A DNA stretch of 59,377 bases from positions 1-59,377 of the forward strand of contig CAKUAQ010000006.1 of assembly GCA_934636435.1 (NCBI GenBank). Direction: 5' to 3'. The notes under the pieces were generated by a model. The model was not told the DNA's origin and searched no databases. It saw only the letters and a list, made by a program, of their open reading frames with translations. The stretch is from an uncultured Eubacteriales bacterium (lineage in GTDB: Bacteria > Bacillota > Clostridia > Oscillospirales > Acutalibacteraceae). The position numbers were made by a program, and so were the translations under genes. This document shows, piece by piece, positions 53,685 through 59,377 of this stretch (position 1 is its first letter; every line of letters begins with the position of its first letter).

Positions 53685-54533
53685 TCAGCCTGCCGCCGAA
53701 TTCCGGCGGGATTTATAGGTGCGCATTTTCTGCGGGATATTCTCCGGTACGTCGCTGTTGCCCAGAGGACGGGCGGTGCGGCTGTACATGCCGTGGAAAT
53801 CGCTGCCGCCGGTGGTGAGCAATCCATGGGCGGCGGCGAAAGCCGCCAGCCGCGCCGCATCCTCGGCGGAATGATCCGGGTGCCAGACCTCCACTCCGTC
53901 CAGCAGACCTGCAGCAGTCAGCTCCTCCATGAGCGCCTCGTTATGATAGGCAGCAGGGTGCGCCAGCACCACCAGCCCGCCGGCGCTGCGGATGAGCTGC
54001 GCCGCCTCCCGCACATCCGGGTAGTCCACCGGCACGTAGGCGCAGCCACTCTCCGGGGAAAACAGCTTGTCGTATACGGCGCCGTAGATGCTGTCGGCAT
54101 GTCCGGCATCCATCAGCGCGTGCATGATGTGCTGCTTAAAGATGGCGGTGCTGCCGGAGGCGCAGCGGGTGATACTCTCCGGTACGATGGGATAGTAACG
54201 CAGCACCTTGCGGATCATCTCGTTGGCGGCTGTCCGTCGGCCGAGACTGATGCGGCGGCACAGCCCCTCCAGCCGGTCGGGGCTGTCGTACAGATAGCCC
54301 AGCAGGTGTGCCTTGTTGCCCCGGGCGGTATCCCGTGTGGAAAACTCCACCCCCGGCAGAACGTCTATCCCCATGCGTTTGCCGAGGATGACGGCGCGGG
54401 TGGAGCCGACAACGGCGTCGTGATCGGTGACGGATACGGCGGTCAGATGCCGCCGGCGGGCGATACTCAGTAGTTCATCGACTCCCAGAGAGCCGTCGGA
54501 AATTCTGGAATGGCAGTGCAAATCAATGGACAT
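53685..54533 (-). CDS. PHP-domain metal phosphoesterase (YciV/RNase AM-like)
   Basis: A 282-residue PHP phosphoesterase. Metal ligands are visible in order: DLHCHSRISDGS, SVTDHDAVVG, PGVEFST, a Leu-Ala-His-Pro (VLAHPAAYH) and GGSDFHG near the C-terminus. The family includes 3',5'-nucleotide bisphosphate phosphatase and RNase AM, acting on short nucleotides and 5' ends of rRNA. The exact substrate is open. First gene of a three-gene minus-strand unit. Confidence 0.9.
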   Translation of the reverse strand: MSIDLHCHSRISDGSLGVDELLSIARRRHLTAVSVTDHDAVVGSTRAVILGKRMGIDVLPGVEFSTRDTARGNKAHLLGYLYDSPDRLEGLCRRISLGRRTAANEMIRKVLRYYPIVPESITRCASGSTAIFKQHIMHALMDAGHADSIYGAVYDKLFSPESGCAYVPVDYPDVREAAQLIRSAGGLVVLAHPAAYHNEALMEELTAAGLLDGVEVWHPDHSAEDAARLAAFAAAHGLLTTGGSDFHGMYSRTARPLGNSDVPENIPQKMRTYKSRRNSAAG

Positions 54534-54579
54534 ATTTTCCTCCCCGTGGTTTTGCGCATCCTCTTTTGTACACTAAATC

Positions 54580-54608
54580 ATTATACGGCTTTTCCCATCG
54601 AAAATCAA
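54580..54608 (-). promoter_or_regulatory. Sigma-A promoter of the PHP-TSCPD-methyltransferase unit
   Basis: TTGATT (54603-54608), 17 bases and consensus TATAAT (54580-54585) on the minus strand, about 47 bases before the PHP start. Confidence 0.8.
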
Positions 54609-54738
54609 CCGCCAACCGCCGCCTTTTTCCGACAAAAGCGAAAAAAGGCGGATTGGCGAAAAATGTTCTGCCCGGCAGGGGACGATTTGTGAAAAAGTGG
54701 CAGACGAGTGGGCGGCGGTATAACGGGCGTTGCGGCGG

Positions 54739-54788
54739 TTGACAAAGCGTGCTTGCCCTCCTATAATACCTCATATGCAGCGCATATG
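54739..54788 (+). promoter_or_regulatory. Consensus promoter with palindrome over the start site
   Basis: A perfect TTGACA (54739-54744), 17 bases and a perfect TATAAT (54762-54767) drive the small gene at 54810. Five bases downstream begins CATATGC-agc-GCATATG (54772-54788), a dyad placed at the transcription start where a repressor would act. Confidence 0.8.
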
Positions 54789-54809
54789 CGGAGAAGGGGG
54801 AGAACAAAC

Positions 54810-55064
54810 ATGAATCAACGGTGGACGGTCCGGAATCGGTTCGGAGAGACGGTATACTGCGTATTGTCCGGAGATGAATCGGCTGAGCCGCAGCTGGCGG
54901 AGGTGCTTTCCTTGCAGAAAGGCGGCGGATTTTCCGCTGAGGTGCGGGGAAACGCCATTCTTGTGCAGGATTACTTTTCCGGCGAAACGGCGGGACGGTT
55001 TGATGTATTGTCTGTCGCCGACACGAACGAGCCGGTGACCTTATGTTGGCAGAAACTCGAATGA
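54810..55064 (+). CDS. Unknown small protein with a consensus promoter
   Basis: An 84-residue soluble protein. The ATG at 54810 follows GGGGGAGAA. It is mixed charge, with beta-strand-like alternation (WTVRNRFGETVYCVLSGD, FSAEVRGNAILVQDYFSGE) and no membrane segment or known motif. The strong promoter and the next gene (15 bases away, likely co-transcribed) suggest an adapter or sensor role for the acetyltransferase. This is only a guess. Confidence 0.7.
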   Translation: MNQRWTVRNRFGETVYCVLSGDESAEPQLAEVLSLQKGGGFSAEVRGNAILVQDYFSGETAGRFDVLSVADTNEPVTLCWQKLE

Positions 55065-55079
55065 ACGGAAGGAATTTTC

Positions 55080-55625
55080 ATGCTGTACAATGAAACGGTT
55101 ACGCTGAAAAACGGACAGGAGCTCCTGCTGCGGAATGGCTGCGGGGACGATGCGGTCGCTGTGCTGGAGAATTTTAACAGGACCCACGGAGAAACGGACT
55201 ATCTGCTGACCTATCCGGAGGAGAGCCACTTTACCGAGGAGCAGGAGCGGGCGTTTCTGGAGGGCAAGGCTTCCAGCCCCAACGAGGCGGAGATTCTGGC
55301 GATCGTAGACGGGTGCGTGGCCGGAACGGCAGGCATCGACGCGATCGGCGGGCAGTATAAGCTGCGGCATCGAGCGGAATACGGGGTCAGCATCCTGCGC
55401 GCCTATTGGGGGCTGGGGATCGGTCGGGCGCTGACGCGGGCGTGCATTGCGTGTGCCCGGCAGGCGGGGTATACCCAGCTGGAGCTGACGGTGGTGGCGG
55501 AGAATGCGCGGGCGGTGGCGCTGTACCGGTCGCTGGGCTTCACGGAATACGGGCGCAATCCTCGCGGGTTCCGTTCCCGGGAGAGCGGGTATCAGGAAAC
55601 GGTGCATATGCGTCTGGAGCTGTAA
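55080..55625 (+). CDS. GNAT-family N-acetyltransferase
   Basis: A 181-residue acetyltransferase. The acetyl-CoA-binding motif reads RAYWGLGIGRALTRACIACAR (motif A, in parts GLGIGRAL), followed by LELTVVAENARAVALYRSLGF (motif B). AAGGAA precedes the start. It resembles RimJ/RimL-type enzymes acting on amines or proteins; the substrate is unknown. Confidence 0.9.
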   Translation: MLYNETVTLKNGQELLLRNGCGDDAVAVLENFNRTHGETDYLLTYPEESHFTEEQERAFLEGKASSPNEAEILAIVDGCVAGTAGIDAIGGQYKLRHRAEYGVSILRAYWGLGIGRALTRACIACARQAGYTQLELTVVAENARAVALYRSLGFTEYGRNPRGFRSRESGYQETVHMRLEL

Positions 55626-55684
55626 CGGATAGACATTTCCCTACCGATTGCGAAAAAATAGACAATATTGGGGAAATTGTCGCA

Positions 55685-55713
55685 TTGCCAAAGAGCTAAA
55701 AATATGATATACT
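55685..55713 (+). promoter_or_regulatory. Sigma-A promoter of the lipid kinase gene
   Basis: TTGCCA (55685-55690), 17 bases and TATACT (55708-55713), about 51 bases before the start at 55764. Confidence 0.7.
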
Positions 55714-55763
55714 GCCGTACAGTGACGATAAAGAACGGCTTTTGCCGCGAAAGGACGGATTGC

Positions 55764-56660
55764 ATGAGCGCCTATCAAGTGCTGTATAATCCTCTGGCCG
55801 GGAATGGGCAGGGAGAGGAGCGCAGCCGCAAGCTGACGCAGATTTTGAGCGGAGATACTCTGGTCTATCGGGATATTACCACCATCGACGATTACGGAGC
55901 CTATTTTGCCGCGCTGCCGGAGGGCACCGGTGTGATCATCGCCGGCGGGGACGGTACGCTGAATCGGTTTATCAACGATACGGCGGCATTGACGCTGGAT
56001 TTCCCGGTGTCCTATTACGCCACCGGCTCCGGCAATGATTTCCTGCGGGATGTCAATACCTCCGGAGTGGATTCCCCCGTGCCGGTGGATGAATACCTGC
56101 ACAATCTGCCCCGCGTGACGGTCAACGGCAAAACCTATCGTTTTCTCAACGGCGTAGGCTTTGGCATTGACGGTTACTGCTGTGAGGTGGGGGACCGGAT
56201 GCGGGCGGAGGCGGCGAAGGACCCCGCCCACGCGAAACCGATCAATTATACGGCCATTGCCATCAAGGGTCTGCTGGGTGGGTTTCACCCGGTCAACGCC
56301 ACGGTGACGGTGGACGGTCATACGGAGCATTTTCGTAAGGTGTGGCTGGCACCCACCATGAACGGCCGGTATTACGGTGGCGGTATGATGGCTGCCCCGG
56401 AGCAGAAACGGCTGGGTGACACGCACACCGTGTCCACCATGCTCATCTACGGAGCGGGGAAGCTGCGCACCCTCATCGTGTTCCCCGGGATCTTCAAGGG
56501 GGAGCACGTCAAGCACACCAATATGGTGAAGGTGCTCAGCGGCAAGGACATCATCGTGACCTTTGACCGGCCCACGGCGCTGCAGATCGACGGGGAGACC
56601 ATCTCCGGCGTGACCGAATATCGGGTCGAGGTGGGCGCGCCGGTCATGGCGACGGTATAA
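55764..56660 (+). CDS. Diacylglycerol kinase-family lipid kinase
   Basis: A 298-residue DagK-family kinase. The ATG at 55764 follows AAAGGAC; the longer frame starts in the promoter. The nucleotide-binding block YNPLAGNGQG, the catalytic loop GGDGTLNRFIND (about 75), the YATGSGNDFLRD motif and FLNGVGFGIDG are all present. Likely phosphorylates diacylglycerol or an undecaprenyl-like lipid at the membrane. Confidence 0.92.
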   Translation: MSAYQVLYNPLAGNGQGEERSRKLTQILSGDTLVYRDITTIDDYGAYFAALPEGTGVIIAGGDGTLNRFINDTAALTLDFPVSYYATGSGNDFLRDVNTSGVDSPVPVDEYLHNLPRVTVNGKTYRFLNGVGFGIDGYCCEVGDRMRAEAAKDPAHAKPINYTAIAIKGLLGGFHPVNATVTVDGHTEHFRKVWLAPTMNGRYYGGGMMAAPEQKRLGDTHTVSTMLIYGAGKLRTLIVFPGIFKGEHVKHTNMVKVLSGKDIIVTFDRPTALQIDGETISGVTEYRVEVGAPVMATV

Positions 56661-56677
56661 CGGCGCAGAAATATCCA

Positions 56678-56720
56678 AAAGCCCTTGCGGACAAACGGTT
56701 CTGTTGTCCGCAAGGGCTTT
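56678..56720 (+). terminator. Terminator after the lipid kinase gene
   Basis: A perfect 17-base stem AAAGCCCTTGCGGACAA with complement and a nine-base loop, followed by CTCT. Confidence 0.8.
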
Positions 56721-56958
56721 CTCTGTACGGCGGAGCAAACGATCCGGCGCAGGCGGCACAGATAGCCGATAAAGCCGGGCATTGCCCATCGGCATCCGGT
56801 CCGCCTAAGCGCCCGAGGTGAGGCTTTCCCGCTTTTACGATTCTGTTTTCATCATCGCCGAGAAACAGAAAAAGCTGCCGGTTCCGCAAAAGAAAACCGG
56901 ACGGCTATGTATGCGTTGCTTAGTTTTATACACTCATTTTATATATACAAATGGAAAA
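56721..56958. other. Intergenic stretch without recognisable features
   Basis: No open frame, promoter or repeat that I can support is present between the lipid-kinase terminator and the hairpins downstream of tRNA-Tyr. Confidence 0.6.
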
Positions 56959-57062
56959 CGGCGATTTTACATCTGTGTTTTGGTACAGAGAAAAATCGCC
57001 GTATGGGTAGCAAAAAACCCCGATACAATCGGGGTTTTCGTGGGAGACATCTTTTTTGTCTC
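56959..57062 (-). terminator. Three consecutive hairpins downstream of tRNA-Tyr
   Basis: Reading from the tRNA leftward there are GGAGACA/TGTCTCC (57042-57062), then AAAACCCCGAT with its complement (57014-57038) followed by T-runs, then CGGCGATTTT/AAAATCGCCG with an inner CTGT/ACAG pair (56959-57001). The middle one is a standard terminator. The third may protect or be a second terminator. Confidence 0.75.
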
Positions 57063-57069
57063 CACAGTA

Positions 57070-57153
57070 TGGTGGGAGAGGATGGATTCGAACCATCGAA
57101 GCCGAAGCAGCAGATTTACAGTCTGTCCCCTTTGACCACTCGGGAACTCTCCC
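57070..57153 (-). tRNA. tRNA-Tyr (GTA)
   Basis: Minus strand. The acceptor stem GGGAGAG/CTCTCCC with an encoded CCA end, the D-arm TTCCCGAGTGGTCAAAGGGG, the anticodon loop CTGTAAATC (anticodon GTA, at 57117-57119) and the long variable arm typical of bacterial tRNA-Tyr are all readable. The T-arm is GGTTCGAATCC. Length 84. Confidence 0.97.
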
Positions 57154-57169
57154 AAATCCAACGATGGCT

Positions 57170-57198
57170 ACTATACCACAGAACCAGCCGAATGTCAA
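57170..57198 (-). promoter_or_regulatory. Sigma-A promoter of tRNA-Tyr
   Basis: TTGACA (57193-57198), 17 bases and TATAGT (57170-57175) on the minus strand, 16 bases before the mature 5' end. Confidence 0.85.
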
Positions 57199-57433
57199 GG
57201 AAAATTTCAAACTTTTTGCGGGATTTTTGGGATTGCGCACCGCGACGGGGAGCGGGCGGGTTCATTTCGCTTTCCGTAAAGGGGAAACGGCCGCTGTCTG
57301 CGCCGCGGGTTCAGTGGAAAACGTTGACTGCGCGCCGCACCGATGCGCCGAAAGCAGTCGCCTGCATATCCCCGTCGTGGATCATACTGAGCGCTTTATC
57401 ATTTTCCGAAACCGAAAAGCAGTGGCATGGAAC

Positions 57434-57469
57434 GGTTTTTACCCACAACATGGAAGGGTTTTTACCCAC
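57434..57469. repeat. Short direct repeat GGTTTTTACCCAC
   Basis: Two identical 13-base copies lie 23 bases apart (57434-57446 and 57457-57469). Each contains the near-dyad GGTTTTTACC, so they may be a pair of binding sites. The rest of 57199-57493 holds nothing I can name. Confidence 0.4.
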
Positions 57470-57493
57470 CAGCCGGAATTGTAATAACAAAAG

Positions 57494-57530
57494 AATATCT
57501 GCCTGAGCATTTTCCGCTCAGGCAGATATT
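57494..57530 (-). terminator. Terminator of the DUF6514-like gene
   Basis: A perfect 15-base stem AATATCTGCCTGAGC with complement and a seven-base loop, then CTTTTG on the minus strand; it begins immediately after the stop. Confidence 0.85.
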
Positions 57531-57531
57531 C

Positions 57532-57798
57532 TCAAGGCAGATATTGTTCCAACACAAAGTCCCGTACAATGTCATCCATGTGACACGGCTCTGGGCAGAA
57601 GGTCTCCAGCCGTCTGGCCAATGCTTCCACCGGCTCGCGTTGCGTACCCAGATCTTGCCAGTGCCAGCGGCGGGATTTCGATTCTACCTGCAAGCCATAC
57701 ACCGGCTCCGGCGGTGCTCCCGGCGATTCACATTCACCGCACAGCACCGCCACACGTAATCGTTCGATCTCTCCTGATTGCCCGGATTCTTCGCTCAT
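57532..57798 (-). CDS. DUF6514-like small protein
   Basis: An 88-residue protein that fits what I remember of DUF6514: a YGLQVES-like strand, a charged middle and a C-terminal helix ending HMDDIVRDFVLEQYL. The function is unknown. The ATG at 57798 follows GGAGG with rather long spacing. It stands alone between two terminator-like structures and is under a well-defined promoter with an operator-like dyad. Confidence 0.6.
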   Translation of the reverse strand: MSEESGQSGEIERLRVAVLCGECESPGAPPEPVYGLQVESKSRRWHWQDLGTQREPVEALARRLETFCPEPCHMDDIVRDFVLEQYLP

Positions 57799-57832
57799 GA
57801 TGATGGACGCCTCCTCAGAATTATGACGAGAA

Positions 57833-57885
57833 TGTGAACAATTTTCACACTTTAGAATTTTAGCACTTTAACACGCACTTGTCAA
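57833..57885 (-). promoter_or_regulatory. Promoter plus TGTGAA-N5-TTCACA operator of the DUF6514-like gene
   Basis: TTGACA (57880-57885) and TAAAAT (57857-57862) are 17 bases apart on the minus strand. Eight bases downstream is TGTGAACAATTTTCACA (57833-57849), a perfect dyad over the expected transcription start. It matches the TnrA/GlnR consensus TGTNA-N7-TNACA exactly and resembles the three dyads near the left end of the window. A repressor bound there would block the gene. Confidence 0.65.
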
Positions 57886-58049
57886 CCCCCTATTTTGCAT
57901 AAAATGTGAAATTTTACCTTTTTTGTATCTTTTACACAGTCATGATTCCGGCCAATGTCGCAAAACGCAGGCAGGACGCCGTTATGTCGGGTCCGGGGCC
58001 GCTGCCATGGCACTGGGGCTACAGTCGGAGCTCCCCTTTTTGGAGTAAT

Positions 58050-58862
58050 TCAACCCTTCGCGTATTGCCGCCGAAAATCACTGGGAGAAACGCCCGTATG
58101 CGCTTTGAAGGTGCGGCTGAAATTGCTGCAATCGCTGAATCCGCATTCCTCCACGATATCGCCGATGGATCGGTCGGTTTTTGCCAGCAGCCGTTTGGCG
58201 GCCGCCAGGCGGCAGGACAGCAGATAGCCCATGACCGAACATCCCGTTGCCTGCTTGAAGATATGGGACAGGTACGAGGAACTGATGTGGTATTGCTCGG
58301 CGACGGAGCGCAGTGTGTAGGCGCGGCCGTATGCGGTTTCAAAAGCCGCCTTGACGGATTCCACGATGCCGCAGGCCTGCTCTGGCTGGGAGGAGAACAG
58401 CGACGGCTGGCGGCGGTAGAGAAGCACCAGAATCTGCTGAAAAAGCAGATTCAGCATATAGTCATCCAGAGGCTGCTCGCGACGCTTTTCCCGACAGATG
58501 GAGGAAAACAGCGTCTCCAGCTCGGCGCGCTGCTCGTTCAGATCGAGGACGTGGGTGAAGCTGGCCGGACGGTTGACGAGGACGGACAGCAGGTATTGCA
58601 GGGTAGGGGTTTCCGCTTCATCGGGAGTGGGGGTGATGAACAGGGCATAGCGTCTGTATTCGGCGCTGCGCAGCTCGATGGAATGCTGTTCAAAGCGACT
58701 GATGATCACCACGGAGCCGCCTGTGGCGATGTAGTGCTTTCCGCTGATATGTAGCGCGATCTCTCCGCTCTGCACATACAGGATCTGATGTCGGTCGTGG
58801 TAATGGGTGGATCGGCTGTGCAGGGTGTCGGAATATACGGCGGATATCACAAGTGGCTGCAT
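58050..58862 (-). CDS. AraC-family regulator with cupin domain
   Basis: A 270-residue regulator. The cupin half (HYHDRHQILYVQSGEIALHI, about 20-95) is followed by AraC helix-turn-helix motifs (about 165-270), including AEQYHISSSYLSHIFKQATG and IVEECGFSDCSNFSRTFKAHTGVSP. AAGGAGGA precedes the start at 58862, and a TATAAT lies close upstream. No enzyme or transporter gene is adjacent, so the target is probably outside the window or distant. Confidence 0.9.
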   Translation of the reverse strand: MQPLVISAVYSDTLHSRSTHYHDRHQILYVQSGEIALHISGKHYIATGGSVVIISRFEQHSIELRSAEYRRYALFITPTPDEAETPTLQYLLSVLVNRPASFTHVLDLNEQRAELETLFSSICREKRREQPLDDYMLNLLFQQILVLLYRRQPSLFSSQPEQACGIVESVKAAFETAYGRAYTLRSVAEQYHISSSYLSHIFKQATGCSVMGYLLSCRLAAAKRLLAKTDRSIGDIVEECGFSDCSNFSRTFKAHTGVSPSDFRRQYAKG

Positions 58863-58961
58863 GAGCTTGTCCTCCTTCTATTATAATCGGAACGGCCGGT
58901 ACCGGGTATACCGCGCAGCGGGCCGGAAACTGCACATCACCATCGACCTAATGTAGATGCC

Positions 58962-59116
58962 CCGTAGAGCGGAGGAATGGCCGCCGCTCTACGGTTCATA
59001 GGTTGCACAGCCCCCTGCTTTCAAGCAACGAAAGCAGGGAGGCTCTTGCAATTGGGGGAAATCATCAACGAATATAAACCGGCAAAACGGAGTTTTTTCG
59101 ACTCCGCTTTGCCGGC
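58962..59116. other. Array of three hairpins near the right end
   Basis: CCGTAGAGCG with its complement (58962-58994) is followed by CCCTGCTTTC/GAAAGCAGGG (59013-59039) and then CCGGCAAAACGGAGT against ACTCCGCTTTGCCGG (about 59078-59116). The last is followed by CTTTTTGG on the plus strand. The last is terminator-like; the first two have no T-run. Confidence 0.55.
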
Positions 59117-59377
59117 TTTTTGGGGTTCATGGCCGCAAATTTAAGCCTGCCCCATCGCGTGACGGCGGCCAAGCCCCCCGTGGTGTGTATAACGCGCATG
59201 GCGGGTTTCTCCTGCGCATCCGCAAGGATCCGCTCACCGCTTTCTTTGCGATCCACGGGGTCACCATGGTTACGAACCGAACCCCTGTTGCCGTGTCGTA
59301 TACTTTGTCCCGCGCCACGCCGTCCATGAAAATCGTGCGCGGGTCGACCATGCGGTGATTGCGCACTTTGTTGAAAA
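59117..59377 (-). other. Uncertain coding remnant at the window edge
   Basis: On the minus strand a short frame reading MDGVARDKVYDTATGVRFVTMVTP appears to continue in another frame (VDRKESGERILADAQEK), as if one base were lost near 59250. I cannot tie it to a family, and no clear start or ribosome site is visible before the window ends. It may be a broken small gene. Confidence 0.25.

Noticed and set aside
56818..57135. A plus-strand frame ending in MDSNHRSRSSRFTVCPL
   Set aside because: The end is the translated complement of tRNA-Tyr, a familiar false protein.

Overview
The window looks like a piece of a spore-forming, gut-type member of the Clostridia, most likely an Oscillospirales/Ruminococcaceae-like bacterium. 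The grounds are a spoIIGA-sigE sporulation operon, type I dockerin sequence on a secreted glycan-binding protein, AGGAGG-type ribosome-binding sites, sigma-A promoters, GC-rich third codon positions, and the gene order rimP-nusA-ylxR-ylxQ-infB-rbfA-nrnA-truB-ribF. No ribosomal RNA, insertion sequence, transposase or CRISPR array is visible. One tRNA (Tyr) is present.

Layout. 1-2197 carries no gene I can defend but holds three related dyads (GTGAA-N5-TTCAC). 2198-18142 is a glycan-foraging locus. It has a giant cell-anchored multimodular glycosidase, an ATPase-less sugar ABC importer (binding lipoprotein plus two permeases), a dockerin-bearing binding protein, an (alpha/alpha)-barrel protein of unrecognised family, and a convergent AraC regulator. 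At about 18.8 kb two 5'-truncated genes, an SGNH esterase and a GH36 alpha-galactosidase, abut head to head, marking a deletion or an assembly join. 20.3-23.0 kb has pyruvate kinase and an AlaX-type tRNA-editing protein. 23.1-26.2 kb is an orphan phage-type pair, tail fibre plus amidase/lysin. Its upstream promoter carries a near-perfect Gram-positive LexA (DinR) box. Next comes the spoIIGA-sigE operon, whose promoter has the wide spacing and Spo0A box of the classic spoIIG promoter, diverging from the iron-sulfur L-serine dehydratase genes. 29.6-34.6 kb is a complete branched-chain amino acid ABC importer (livKHMGF), followed by structured intergenic DNA and a frameshifted DUF6110-like gene.

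35.5-46.7 kb is transcribed leftward. It runs from the translation/transcription block rimP to rbfA and nrnA, then truB, a RibF-HAD fusion, a phosphodiester glycosidase-domain protein and an unknown membrane-anchored protein. A compact element able to fold as a three-way junction lies between infB and rbfA, next to a hairpin that overlaps the infB stop codon. 46.8-56.7 kb holds azlCD, the glycolytic cluster pgk-tpiA-gpmI, an rRNA m5C methyltransferase, TSCPD and PHP proteins, a small unknown protein with a GNAT acetyltransferase, and a lipid kinase. The right end has tRNA-Tyr, a DUF6514-like gene under a dyad matching the left-end motif and the TnrA/GlnR consensus, an AraC regulator and a run of hairpins.

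How the parts fit. The left locus binds and trims a complex glycan at the cell surface and imports the products, with the ATPase presumably supplied from elsewhere. The glycolytic genes, serine dehydratase and branched-chain amino acid uptake serve central carbon and amino acid metabolism. The candidates most worth a second look are the LexA-box tail-fibre/lysin cassette, the RibF-HAD fusion, the double-truncation junction, the repeated GTGAA-N5-TTCAC dyads and the three-way-junction element. All family assignments are by reading the sequence. No database search was run.
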